NCBI RefSeq assembly: GCF_030160275.1
Contig: NZ_BSOA01000036.1
Span: forward strand, 1 to 64,000
DNA: 64,000 nucleotides
Origin: Dyella flagellata
Lineage (GTDB): Bacteria; Pseudomonadota; Gammaproteobacteria; Xanthomonadales; Rhodanobacteraceae
Direction: 5' to 3'
The notes under the pieces are model-generated. The model did no database searches. It was not told where the DNA came from and saw only the letters and a program-made list of their open reading frames with translations. This document shows positions 43,227-53,630 of this stretch, piece after piece; positions within the stretch are counted from its first letter, which is position 1; each line of letters begins with the position of its first letter. The translations under genes were made by a program, and so were the position numbers.

Positions 43227-43684
43227 GTTTTAATCCCCTTTCATTATGAGTGGGCTTAAGTGCCTGCAGGCCTTTCCTCGCCTGTATCCGATCGCCCCGC
43301 CGAGTCGTATGAGTGAGGGTTTTCATGCGCTTGGGTTTATGGGGCTTGGATGAGCACCGTTTGACGTGCCTACGGCCAAATGACGCGATTAGCCAATCGC
43401 TTGCAAATCGGGGAGATGTCGTAAGTTCATTCGTTGGCTTCGCATCGGTTATGCACTTCGCGGCGAAGCGAAAGCGCATGAGTCGCCAAATAGCCGAAGG
43501 TGGTCCATGAAATCGAGCGCCAATTTGTTTGGTTTTTTGCAAAAAGTGGCTTGCTTGGCGCTAAGCGGCGGATGAATGCCGTGCGCGGTCCTTTTCAAGT
43601 CCGGCTTCAGTTCACGCATCGCAAAGCCGCAGGAGTCAATGCGCGCTATGGGTGATGCTTGGTGGATAAACGCGTTCGCGAATG
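43227..43684 (-). promoter_or_regulatory. Upstream region of receptor B
   Basis: A gap of about 450 bases that shares ordered short blocks with the region upstream of receptor A, including TTTTTTGCAAAAA near 43532. On either strand no small gene was recognised. The conserved A/T-rich block is a good candidate for the promoter. Confidence 0.45.
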
Positions 43685-43709
43685 AAAAGACGGCGCCTCA
43701 AGGCGCCGT
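43685..43709 (-). terminator. Intrinsic terminator after the 121-residue unknown gene
   Basis: On the minus strand CGGCGCCT-TG-AGGCGCCG is followed by TCTTTTC. It lies about 40 bases after the stop at 43751. Confidence 0.75.
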
Positions 43710-43750
43710 GTCATGGACTATCTGGATCGATGTGCGTTTTAGTTTATGGC

Positions 43751-44116
43751 TCAGGTACGCAAAATCGCTTCAAAGCTTGGCAGGCCGCCACAAATGGCCC
43801 GCAAACGGGCCAACAGGATTTCGAGGTGAGCGGAAACCTCCCACGGCGGCTTCCCGATGCCGTGCAATTGGGCACAACGCAAGGCGGCCTGATAGGCAAG
43901 CAATGGACCGGGCAACTCCGATCGCCGGTGCGCGTCGCCTTGCCAAAGCACGGTAACCCAGCCCTCTTCCTTCTCGTGGCCCGATTCGTCCACCGGCATA
44001 TATAAGCTGCCGTCCGTCAGCGACAGTGCACAATCGTGGCCGTCGGCAAACTGGAAGGTAAACAACGGCGTCAGTTCGGCGACGTAGTCGACGATGCGCT
44101 GGCTCAATCCGGTCAT
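43751..44116 (-). CDS. Conserved-looking protein of unknown function
   Basis: 121 residues, MTGLSQRIVDYVAELTPLFT at the front. I do not recognise the family. It has no signal peptide or transmembrane segment. The middle FADGHDCALSLTDGSLYMPVDESGHEKEEGWVTVLW (in parts DGHDCALSL and EEGWVTVLW) predicts beta structure, and the C-terminal third (LLAYQAALRCAQLHGIG, AHLEILLARLRAI) predicts helices. It has a clear terminator and ordinary high-GC codon use, which support a real gene. It is divergent from icd. Confidence 0.6.
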   Translation of the reverse strand: MTGLSQRIVDYVAELTPLFTFQFADGHDCALSLTDGSLYMPVDESGHEKEEGWVTVLWQGDAHRRSELPGPLLAYQAALRCAQLHGIGKPPWEVSAHLEILLARLRAICGGLPSFEAILRT

Positions 44117-44222
44117 GCGGCTTCCCTATGACACGAGAGGGGGCGCATCGTAGCGGTAAACCGGGCCGGGCAACTGAGATGCCGCCGGCAGTCCGGGCCA
44201 CGGGCGGCTGCCGGTTGCCTGA

Positions 44223-46631
<2,409 letters not shown>

Positions 46632-46653
46632 TACATTGCTGATGCGCAGGAAT

Positions 46654-46675
46654 AAGGGGCCTTCGGGCCCCTTTT
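46654..46675 (+). terminator. Intrinsic terminator of icd
   Basis: AAGGGGCC-TTCG-GGCCCCTTTT is a classic UUCG-capped stem with a T-run, 22 bases after the icd stop. Confidence 0.93.
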
Positions 46676-46745
46676 GCGTTACGTCGCGAGGTAGCGGTTA
46701 ACATTAGAATCGCCCAGAACGACCCATCATGCGGGAACTCTCACC

Positions 46746-47765
46746 ATGCGAGTTTCATTGGCCATAGGGTGCCTGGCTCTGCTAACAGCCGTGCAGGCAT
46801 GGTCTCAGTCAACGCCCGCTTCGTCCAGCAGCGCGGCTCCCGGTGGTGACGCTACCGTCCTTCCGGCCGTTACCGTCACTGGCGAGCAACCCGGTCCGGG
46901 ATTGTGGAAGGTAAGCAAGGGCAATCACGTGATGTGGGTGCTTGGTACGCTCACGCCCTTGCCCAAAGGCATGGAGTGGCGCTCCAAGGAGGTCGAGCAA
47001 GCCATTGCGCGTTCGCAGGAAGTGCTGGAAGCGCCTTCGGCCGAAGTCAAAGTGGACGCTGGCTTTTTCGGTAAGCTGGTGCTGCTGCCCTCCGCCTATA
47101 GCGCGCGCAAGAATCCGGGTGGCGCCACGCTGCAGCAGATCCTGCCAGCGCAAATATACAGCCGTTGGGAAGCGGTCAAGCCGCAGTATTTTGGCAACGA
47201 TCGCCGCGTCGAATCCTGGCGTCCGATCCTGGTGGCGTTGAAGCTTTACCAGAAGGCCTTGGAAAAATCAGGGCTCACCGGCAAGAACGACATCAACAAA
47301 GCGGTGTTCAAGCTGGCCGACAAGCACGACGTGAAGCGCGTGCCGGTGAAATACAAGCTGGTGGTGGAGCATCCGCGCGAACTGCTGGATACCATCAAGC
47401 AGACCAACCTGCATGATGTCAGCTGTTTCAACCAGACGCTGGAAACGGTGCAGAACGACATGAGCCATTTGGCTGAGCGCGCCAATGCGTGGTCAACCGG
47501 CGACATCCAGTCGCTGCGCGGTTTTGCCCAAAACGACCGCTACCAATCCTGCCTGGTCGCGGTGCTCAATGCGGACTTTGCCGAGCAGATGGGATTGCAT
47601 GACCTGCCCGAGCGCATGGAGCAGGCGTGGCTGCAGGCTGCGCAGATCGCATTGGCGGGCAACGCACAAACCTTTGCGGTGCTGCCGATGGAGCAAGTGC
47701 TATCCGCCGATGGCTACCTGGTTCATTTGCAGGCGCTTGGCTACACGGTCCAAGCGCCCGAGTGA
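46746..47765 (+). CDS. TraB/GumN-family exported protein
   Basis: 339 residues. A signal peptide (MRVSLAIGCLALLTAVQAWS) is followed by a Ser/Ala linker, then LPAVTVTGEQPGPGLWKVSKG and the TraB/GumN start HVMWVLGTLTPLPKGMEW, where relatives have LxGTxHxxP. The expected first His of the LxGTxH motif is a Thr-Leu here (LGTLTPLP). The C-terminal FAVLPMEQVLSADGYLVHL matches the family pattern GAxHLxGxxGLLxxLxxxGY loosely. The loss of metal-binding residues suggests that it may not be an active protease-like enzyme. The short TVTG segment resembles a TonB box. It ends at a palindromic repeat. Confidence 0.82.
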   Translation: MRVSLAIGCLALLTAVQAWSQSTPASSSSAAPGGDATVLPAVTVTGEQPGPGLWKVSKGNHVMWVLGTLTPLPKGMEWRSKEVEQAIARSQEVLEAPSAEVKVDAGFFGKLVLLPSAYSARKNPGGATLQQILPAQIYSRWEAVKPQYFGNDRRVESWRPILVALKLYQKALEKSGLTGKNDINKAVFKLADKHDVKRVPVKYKLVVEHPRELLDTIKQTNLHDVSCFNQTLETVQNDMSHLAERANAWSTGDIQSLRGFAQNDRYQSCLVAVLNADFAEQMGLHDLPERMEQAWLQAAQIALAGNAQTFAVLPMEQVLSADGYLVHLQALGYTVQAPE

Positions 47766-47793
47766 GCAGGTTGGGATGGTCATCCCAACCTAC
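47766..47793. repeat. Palindromic repeat copy overlapping an aldo/keto reductase stop codon
   Basis: GCAGGTTGGGAT-GGTC-ATCCCAACCTAC has near-perfect 12-base arms. The CTA at 47790-47792 provides the TAG stop of the minus-strand aldo/keto reductase gene. The upstream TraB/GumN gene ends one base before the element. Confidence 0.75.
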
Positions 47794-48740
47794 AATCCTG
47801 CACTGGCTCCGTTTAACGCCGTTATTTCCTCCGGCGTCAGCGAAAGCTCCAGGGCGCCAAGCAGTTCCCGCAACTGCTCCACAGAGGTGGCACTGACGAT
47901 AGGGGCAGTGATACCGGGGCGCGCGATCTGCCACGCCAAGGCAATCTGTGACGGCGTCGCCTTATGGGCCGCGGCAACTTCATCCAGGGCGCTCAGCACT
48001 TTCAAGCCTTGTGGAGTCAGGTACTTCTGCACCGCACCGCCGCGTACCTTGCTCTTGGCAAGATCGGTCGCGTCGCGGTACTTGCCGCTGAGGAAGCCGC
48101 TGGCCAGCGCGTAATAGGTGATCACGCCGACGTTTTCCTGGCGGACCAGTGGTTCGAGCTCACGCTCGTAGCCGCTGCGGCTGACGAGATTGTATTCGGG
48201 CTGCAGGCTTTCATAGCGAGGAAGCCCGTGTTCGCGGGAAATTTTCAAGGCTTCGGCAAAACGGTCGGCGGTGTAGTTGGAGGCGCCGATTACGCGCACT
48301 TTGCCTTCCTCGATCAGCCTGGCGAACGCGCCCAGCGTTTCGCTCAGCGGGACGTCGGCGTCGTCCTCGTGTGCCTGATAAAGATCGATGTGATCCGTTT
48401 GCAGACGCTGCAGGGAAGCCTCGACCGCCTGCCGGATATTCAGCGGCGACAGGCCCCGATGCTCGACCCATTTGGCCACTTTAGTGGCGATCAGCACCCG
48501 ATCGCGCTTGCCGCTGCGCTTGAGCCATTTGCCGATAATGGTTTCCGACTCGCCGCCACGGTTGCCGGGCGCCCAGGCCGAGTACACGTCCGCGGTATCG
48601 ATCAGGTTGACGCCGGCATCTGCGAATACATCCAGCAGTTCGAACGAGCGCGGCTCGTCCGCGCTCCAACCGAATGTGTTGCCGCCCAGGACGAGCGGTG
48701 CAATGGAGAGGGTGGAGCGACCTAGTTGGCGCAGTTGCAT
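47790..48740 (-). CDS. Aldo/keto reductase
   Basis: 316 residues from the ATG at 48740 (MQLRQLGRSTLSIAPLVLGG); the longer frame to 48833 is not supported by a family-like N-terminus. The tetrad is Asp48 and Tyr53 (IDTADVYS), Lys87 (ATKVAK) and His124 (LYQAHEDD). It ends with a PIVSATSVEQLRELLGAL cofactor segment and GKYRDATDLAKSKVRGG, typical of the AKR11/12-like group. It is not closely similar to the aldo/keto reductase at 5259-6251. The physiological substrate is unknown. Its stop codon lies within a palindromic repeat. Confidence 0.92.
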   Translation of the reverse strand: MQLRQLGRSTLSIAPLVLGGNTFGWSADEPRSFELLDVFADAGVNLIDTADVYSAWAPGNRGGESETIIGKWLKRSGKRDRVLIATKVAKWVEHRGLSPLNIRQAVEASLQRLQTDHIDLYQAHEDDADVPLSETLGAFARLIEEGKVRVIGASNYTADRFAEALKISREHGLPRYESLQPEYNLVSRSGYERELEPLVRQENVGVITYYALASGFLSGKYRDATDLAKSKVRGGAVQKYLTPQGLKVLSALDEVAAAHKATPSQIALAWQIARPGITAPIVSATSVEQLRELLGALELSLTPEEITALNGASAGL

Positions 48741-48829
48741 GGACTTTTGATCCTCAGCAGGGAAATGGGCGGCAAGCCGCGTCGCGGCGGTCCGCACTCC
48801 CTGTTGAGGTGGGTGCAAGCCTGCTTTAG
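48741..48829. other. Short gap upstream of the aldo/keto reductase
   Basis: Promoter space between the aldo/keto reductase and the small frame at 48830-49015. No sites were recognised. Confidence 0.3.
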
Positions 48830-49015
48830 TCAAGCGCAGCTTGCGCAGTCGCCGCGGGGGGCCTCAGGTAGTGGCAGCGGCAGCCGCGCCACGTCCACCT
48901 CGACTTTTGCGCGTGCCTTTTCGCGGCCGCAAGGCGATGCATCGACGTGCCAGCTCAGCGTGGACGGGGTTATATGGCCGTGAAGCAACAGCAAATCGAC
49001 CCATGGCGAGCGCAT
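48830..49015 (-). CDS. Possible small protein, 61 residues, unknown function
   Basis: The frame from the ATG at 49015 reads MRSPWVDLLLLHGHITPSTL and ends with a Cys-rich tail (DCASCA). An AGGA sequence lies about ten bases before the start. Third codon positions are clearly GC-rich, like known genes here. It is divergent from the LysR gene at 49117, a common arrangement for a regulated target. No family is recognised, and the frame could still be chance. A longer reading to 49093 exists without better support. Confidence 0.4.
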   Translation of the reverse strand: MRSPWVDLLLLHGHITPSTLSWHVDASPCGREKARAKVEVDVARLPLPLPEAPRGDCASCA

Positions 49016-49116
49016 GGCGGCGAGTTCCTGGGAGAGAGAAGGTTGACACAAGCTATCGGCATAGACGTACAAGAAAAAGCGATATATTCGCAAGCCAGCT
49101 TTGAGGGAATTTCAAG

Positions 49117-50034
49117 ATGCTCCGGGTTCCGCTGAGTCTTTTGCAGCAATTCGTGCAGGTGGCGCGATTGGGCAATCTCTCTCGCGCTGCCGAACAGGCC
49201 AATCTTACGGTTAGCGCCCTGAGCCATCAGATGCGCCAACTGGAAGAGCGCCTGGAACGGCGCCTGTTCGAGCGCGGTCCGCGCGGTGTGACGCTGACGG
49301 TGGAAGGCTGCAGCCTGCTCGAGGCGGTCGGTGAGCACTTCGACGGCATCGAACACGCGCTGGCGCGTTACCGCCTGCGGCGCCACGATGCGCTGTCGCT
49401 CAGCGCCAGTCCCGGCGTCATTTCCAGCTGGCTGATGCCGCGGCTGCCGCGCCTGCTGGCGGCGCATCCGGAGCTGGAGCTGAATCTGCAATCCACCAAC
49501 TTGCTGGTGAATTTCGAGCGTGAGGCGGTCGATGCTGCCGTGCGCTATGGCAAGGGCGAGTGGGAAGGCTTGCGTAGCGAATATCTGTTTGGCGAGTGGA
49601 TTGCGCCGGTGGCGGCGCCTTCGCTGATCGAGCGTATGGCTGGCGCCGATCCGTTGGACCTGTCGCAGTGGCCGTTGATCGGCGATCCCAATCGCAACAA
49701 TCGCTGGATCGACTGGTTCGCACATTACGGCGGCGAGCCGCCGCATCGCTATGTCGCGCACGTGGATACGATCGACGCATTGCGCCAGGCCGCGCTGGAA
49801 GGACTGGGCGTGGCTCTCGGGCGCATGATCACGACCAAGTCGTGGATCGATGCGGGCCGGCTGGTGGTGCTGGGCGATCGCTACCTGCCGGTGCCGGAGG
49901 CGTATCACCTGGTATATCCGCCGCGTTCGGAAGATCACCGCGGTATGGCGACGTTCCGCGGTTGGCTGCTGCAGGAGGCTGAGGCATATTGCCGGGAGAT
50001 GCCGCAGCCGCAGCGAGGTGAGGCTGCGGTATAG
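49117..50034 (+). CDS. LysR-family transcriptional regulator (GcvA-like)
   Basis: 305 residues with GAGGGA upstream of the ATG. The helix-turn-helix covers residues 5-65 (LLQQFVQVARLGNLSRAAEQ, TVSALSHQMRQLEERL). The effector domain contains LSLSASPGVISSWLMPRLPR and the segment FEREAVDAAVRYGKGEWEGL, which is characteristic of the GcvA/AmpR-like branch. The target is unknown; the small frame on the opposite strand upstream is one candidate and the aldo/keto reductase another. Confidence 0.92.
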   Translation: MLRVPLSLLQQFVQVARLGNLSRAAEQANLTVSALSHQMRQLEERLERRLFERGPRGVTLTVEGCSLLEAVGEHFDGIEHALARYRLRRHDALSLSASPGVISSWLMPRLPRLLAAHPELELNLQSTNLLVNFEREAVDAAVRYGKGEWEGLRSEYLFGEWIAPVAAPSLIERMAGADPLDLSQWPLIGDPNRNNRWIDWFAHYGGEPPHRYVAHVDTIDALRQAALEGLGVALGRMITTKSWIDAGRLVVLGDRYLPVPEAYHLVYPPRSEDHRGMATFRGWLLQEAEAYCREMPQPQRGEAAV

Positions 50035-50213
50035 CGAAGCCTTAGGTGCAGTTGAGCGCAGTTGTAGTCGCGACCCACATGTCTCCAGTCCGAACGCGTC
50101 CGAGCAGCGCCGACGCGGTTACGGAGTTCTTGCACTTATCGTAAACTGCCGATGGCCGAGCATTATCCATCGGCCCTACATTCCGTTTTCGTGGCACTTC
50201 ATAAGGATTTCCT

Positions 50214-50876
50214 ATGCCAAGCACCGCCATCCTTGTCGACGGCGCTTTCTTTCTTGCTCGCTATCGCAAAGTGTGGGGCGATCGCGACGTCAACGATGCG
50301 CGCACCGTTGCCAAGACGCTGTTCGGCATGGCGTTGGAACACCTTAAGTCGCTGGATCGTCCCCGCGAAGCGCTTTACCGCATCTTCTTCTACGACTGTC
50401 CGCCGCTGGAAAAAGTGCTGATCAAGCCGATCAGCGGCGAAAGCATCGATTATTCGCGCACCGGCGCCGCGGCTTTCCGCCGCGATCTGCATGACCAGCT
50501 GCGCCGCCAGCGCAAGATGGCGCTGCGCCTGGGCCGCCTGACCGACCGTGGCGAGTGGAAACTCAAACATCAGGCCTATCAGCAGCTGCGCGACGAGTCG
50601 TTGTACTGGGACGAACTGACCGACGAGCATTTCGAGCCGGACATGCGCCAGACCCAGGTGGACATGAAGATCGGCATCGACATCGCCGCGCTCGCCTACA
50701 AGAAGCAGGTGGACCAGATCGTGCTGGTGGCGGGCGACGCCGATTTCATCCCGGCGGCCAAGCTGGCCCGCTATGAGGGCATCGATTTCATCCTCGATCC
50801 GATGTGGCAAGGCATTGCGCCGGACCTACATGAGCACATCGATGGCCTGCAGTCGGTGTGTCCGCGGCCTTTCTGA
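50214..50876 (+). CDS. NYN-domain (PIN-like) protein
   Basis: 220 residues with AAGGA before the ATG. The NYN fold of predicted RNA-processing nucleases is marked by the first acidic strand AILVDGAFFLARY, the middle QVDMKIGIDIAALAYKK and the third acidic patch VLVAGDADFIPAAKLARYEG. The four Asp residues (in LVDG, VDMK, GIDI and GDAD) match the expected metal-binding set. An extra basic helix RRDLHDQLRRQRKMALRLGR lies between. It probably binds or cleaves RNA in the cytoplasm. The target is unknown, and it is a single-gene unit followed by a repeat. Confidence 0.88.
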   Translation: MPSTAILVDGAFFLARYRKVWGDRDVNDARTVAKTLFGMALEHLKSLDRPREALYRIFFYDCPPLEKVLIKPISGESIDYSRTGAAAFRRDLHDQLRRQRKMALRLGRLTDRGEWKLKHQAYQQLRDESLYWDELTDEHFEPDMRQTQVDMKIGIDIAALAYKKQVDQIVLVAGDADFIPAAKLARYEGIDFILDPMWQGIAPDLHEHIDGLQSVCPRPF

Positions 50877-50892
50877 TCCACGGCACTGGCGC

Positions 50893-50960
50893 GTAGGCTG
50901 GGATGCCAATCCCAGCTTGCCTGGCGGCATCCCGATGCCGGGATCGTCATTCTTGCCCGG
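50893..50960. repeat. Palindromic repeat copy, degraded on one side
   Basis: The left hairpin GTAGGCTGGGATGCCAATCC... is intact, while the right half (GATGCCGGGATCGTCATTCTTGCC) has drifted. It lies between the NYN and methyltransferase genes. Confidence 0.65.
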
Positions 50961-51049
50961 TGCGCGATTCGTAAACTAATCGTAAAATGGCGACGCGCGC
51001 TGTACTACGCTTGCTGCAGGCTGCAGCGCATCCCTCATAAGGAGTCGTC

Positions 51050-51970
51050 ATGAAGACCCGCTTCGCCTTCGGATTGTCCGTCGCCCTGTTGCTTGCCGGC
51101 GTGGCTCACGCGCAACAGGCGGGGCAGGATCAGCCCACCGGCGACTTGGTCCCACCCACCAGCGCCAGCGACTTCACCGCCGGCCAGCTCGACTCCGTGC
51201 TGGCCGGCTCCTGGCGTTCCGCCCCCAATAAGGCGCGCGACGTTTATCGGCATCCCAAGGCCACTCTGCAATTCTTTGGCTTGCAGCCGGACAAGACGGT
51301 GATCGAAATTACCCCCGGCGGCGGTTGGTACAGCGAGATCCTGGCGCCGGTGCTGCGCGATAACGGGCACTACATTGCGGCGGTCCCTGCAGGCAACGGT
51401 GCCGAGGAAAGGCAGGATGCCGACGCGTTGCGCGCGAAGTTCAAGGCCGACCCCGCCGAGTACGGCAAGGCCAGCGTCATCACCTTCAACCCCAAGGCGC
51501 CCGTGTTCGGGCCGCCCGGTTCGGCGGACATGGTGCTGACCTTCCGTAACGTGCACAACTGGGTGATGGCCGGGAATGCCGAAGCCATGTTCAAGGCGTT
51601 CTATGCCGTGCTCAAAACCGGCGGCACGCTGGGCGTGGCGGAGCATCGCGCGGCGGCCGGGGCCACGCTCGATGCGGCCAAAGGCAGCGGTTACATGCCT
51701 ACCGATTACGTGATCAAGCTGGCTACCGACGCGGGCTTCAAGCTGGACGGGCAGAGCGAGATCAACGCCAACCCCAAGGACACCAAGAATTATCCCAAGG
51801 GCGTGTGGACCCTGCCGCCCACCTTGGCCCGGGGTGATCAGGATCGCGACAAGTACCTGGCCATCGGCGAATCCGATCGCATGACGCTGCGTTTCGTAAA
51901 GACCGGCGTCAACAAGGCACCGGCCGTCCCGGCGCCAACGGCCACCGTCGCCAATCCGGGCGCACACTGA
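51050..51970 (+). CDS. Exported class I SAM-dependent methyltransferase-like protein
   Basis: 306 residues with AAGGAG before the ATG. A clear signal peptide (MKTRFAFGLSVALLLAGVAH, cleavage near AHAQ) leads into a Rossmann-type domain. The SAM-binding motif I is VIEITPGGGWYSEILAPVL, with later motifs MVLTFRNVHNWV and KAFYAVLKTGGTLGVAEHRA (in parts). A Rossmann methyltransferase outside the cytoplasm is unexpected because SAM is cytoplasmic. Either it acts before export, or the fold has a new role. Members of this exported group occur in other proteobacteria without a known function. Confidence 0.82.
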   Translation: MKTRFAFGLSVALLLAGVAHAQQAGQDQPTGDLVPPTSASDFTAGQLDSVLAGSWRSAPNKARDVYRHPKATLQFFGLQPDKTVIEITPGGGWYSEILAPVLRDNGHYIAAVPAGNGAEERQDADALRAKFKADPAEYGKASVITFNPKAPVFGPPGSADMVLTFRNVHNWVMAGNAEAMFKAFYAVLKTGGTLGVAEHRAAAGATLDAAKGSGYMPTDYVIKLATDAGFKLDGQSEINANPKDTKNYPKGVWTLPPTLARGDQDRDKYLAIGESDRMTLRFVKTGVNKAPAVPAPTATVANPGAH

Positions 51971-51974
51971 AACG

Positions 51975-52047
51975 GTAGGCTGGGATGACATTCCCAGCTC
52001 CGCCATGCATGCAACCCCGCCATGCTGGGATTGTCATCCCAGCCTAC
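51975..52047. repeat. Palindromic intergenic repeat, complete two-hairpin copy
   Basis: GTAGGCTGGGATGACATTCC at the left and the TGGGATTGTCATCCCAGCCTAC half at the right form the same two-hairpin unit as at 11011-11078. It fills the 90-base gap between the methyltransferase and pseudouridine synthase genes. Confidence 0.85.
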
Positions 52048-52061
52048 GATTTTCGTAGACC

Positions 52062-52598
52062 ATGCTCATTGCGCTGAACAAGCCGTTCGGTGTGCTGTGC
52101 CAGTTCACCACCGATGACGGCCGTCCTACGCTGGCCGATTACGTGCGGCAAAAAGATGTCTATCCGGCCGGTCGCCTGGACCATGACAGTGAAGGCTTGT
52201 TGCTGTTGACCGACGATGGTGCACTCGCGCACCGTCTTACCGATCCAAAACACAAGCAGCCGAAAACCTACCTGGTGCAAGTCGATGGGGCGCTCACCGA
52301 TGAGGCGGTGCAGGCTCTGCGCCAGGGTGTCCGATTGAACGACGGGCCGACCTTGCCGGCGCTTGCGGAGCATGCGCAAGCGCCGGCATGGTTGTGGCCA
52401 CGCGATCCGCCGGTGCGTTTTCGCAAGAGCATTCCCACCAGCTGGCTGTCGATCACCTTGCGCGAAGGGCGCAATCGCCAGGTGCGCAGGATGACGGCGG
52501 CGGTGGGATTTCCGACCTTGCGGTTGATCCGCGTACGGATCGGCAACTATGCCCTGGATGGACTGGCGCCCGGCGCCACGCGCGAGCTTTCGCGATGA
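52062..52598 (+). CDS. rluE: RsuA/RluE-type rRNA pseudouridine synthase
   Basis: 178 residues. The catalytic Asp is in [17 protein letters not shown], the second conserved block is [12 protein letters not shown], and the basic C-terminal block is [20 protein letters not shown]. It lacks the N-terminal S4 domain of RsuA, and the N-terminus begins directly with [15 protein letters not shown], as in RluE, which makes pseudouridine 2457 in 23S rRNA. The length is slightly short for RluE, whose N-terminal tail is often longer. The subfamily is inferred from the absence of the S4 domain. Confidence 0.88.
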   Translation: MLIALNKPFGVLCQFTTDDGRPTLADYVRQKDVYPAGRLDHDSEGLLLLTDDGALAHRLTDPKHKQPKTYLVQVDGALTDEAVQALRQGVRLNDGPTLPALAEHAQAPAWLWPRDPPVRFRKSIPTSWLSITLREGRNRQVRRMTAAVGFPTLRLIRVRIGNYALDGLAPGATRELSR

Positions 52599-52627
52599 CC
52601 GGCGGCTTGGGGGGAGCCCCAGGCCAC

Positions 52628-53413
52628 TCAAATGCCGAAGAATGCCCGGGCCGCGGCGGTACTGTTTGCCGCCGTCACTTCCGCCGGTTCGCCGCGATCG
52701 CGCGCAATCTCTTCGCAGATATGTCTGAGATACATCGGCTCGTTGCGCCGGTGGCTTGGTTGCGGGCGCACGGTACGCGGCAGCAGATACGGCGCGTCCG
52801 TTTCGATCAGTAGGCGGTCGGTCGGAATTTCCCGTACGAATTCACGCAGGTGGGTGCCGCGTCGCTCGTCGCAGATCCAGCCGGTGATACCGATGTGGCA
52901 ATCCAGGGCGAGGTAGTCGTTGAGCGCGTCGCGCGTATCGGTAAAGCAGTGCACCACGACTGCCGGGACCTTGTCGCGATAGCGCTTGAGCAGGGCGAGG
53001 AAATCGTGATGCGCATCGCGCTGATGCAGGAAAACTGGCTTGCCGACTTCCACGGCGATCCGCCATTGCCGTTCGAACACTTCCAGCTGCACGTCGCGCG
53101 GGGAATAGTTGCGGTGATAGTCCAGTCCGGCTTCGCCCACGGCGCGCACCTCCGGCATGCGAGCCAGCTCGCGCAGATGCGCGTCGGTCAAATCGCTGTA
53201 ATCGACCGCATGATGCGGATGCACGCCTACCGTAGCGTACAGAGTGCCGGGGCGGCGGCGGGCGAGCTCCAGGGCGTGGTCGCTACCGGCATGTGACGCA
53301 CCGGTGACCACCATTTGAACCACCCCATGCGCCAGCGCGCGCTCCAGCACGGCATCGAAGTCATGCCGGAAAGATTCGTGGGTGAGGTTGGCGCCGATAT
53401 CGACGAGCTGCAT
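52628..53413 (-). CDS. tatD: TatD-family metal-dependent DNase
   Basis: 261 residues, close in wording to E. coli TatD along the whole chain: DIGANLTHESF at the front (the true TatD group lacks the H-x-H seen in YcfH), VGVHPHHAVDY, GEAGLDYHRNYSP, FLHQRDAHHDF, HCFTDTRDALNDYL, GITGWICDERRG and IETDAPYLLPRTVRPQPS. It is a TIM-barrel exonuclease linked to DNA repair and degradation. The gene converges on rluE and is not associated with tat translocase genes here. Confidence 0.94.
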   Translation of the reverse strand: MQLVDIGANLTHESFRHDFDAVLERALAHGVVQMVVTGASHAGSDHALELARRRPGTLYATVGVHPHHAVDYSDLTDAHLRELARMPEVRAVGEAGLDYHRNYSPRDVQLEVFERQWRIAVEVGKPVFLHQRDAHHDFLALLKRYRDKVPAVVVHCFTDTRDALNDYLALDCHIGITGWICDERRGTHLREFVREIPTDRLLIETDAPYLLPRTVRPQPSHRRNEPMYLRHICEEIARDRGEPAEVTAANSTAAARAFFGI

Positions 53414-53630
53414 GGAGAACCCTTCAAAGCTTCCATTGTCTCATCGGTGAACGGCCCGATCCATGCCGGTGCCTGCGCCTTCACAGTCTCTTAGCACGTG
53501 AACACCGTCGCGAAGTTAGGCTCGCCAGCCCCTTTGGTGATGTGTTACCAATGGGAATCGCCTTTCAAAGCGCTGGGCGAAGCGGAAGACAGCCATTGTG
53601 ATGAGTAGTAGAACCTTACGGGGTGAAACC

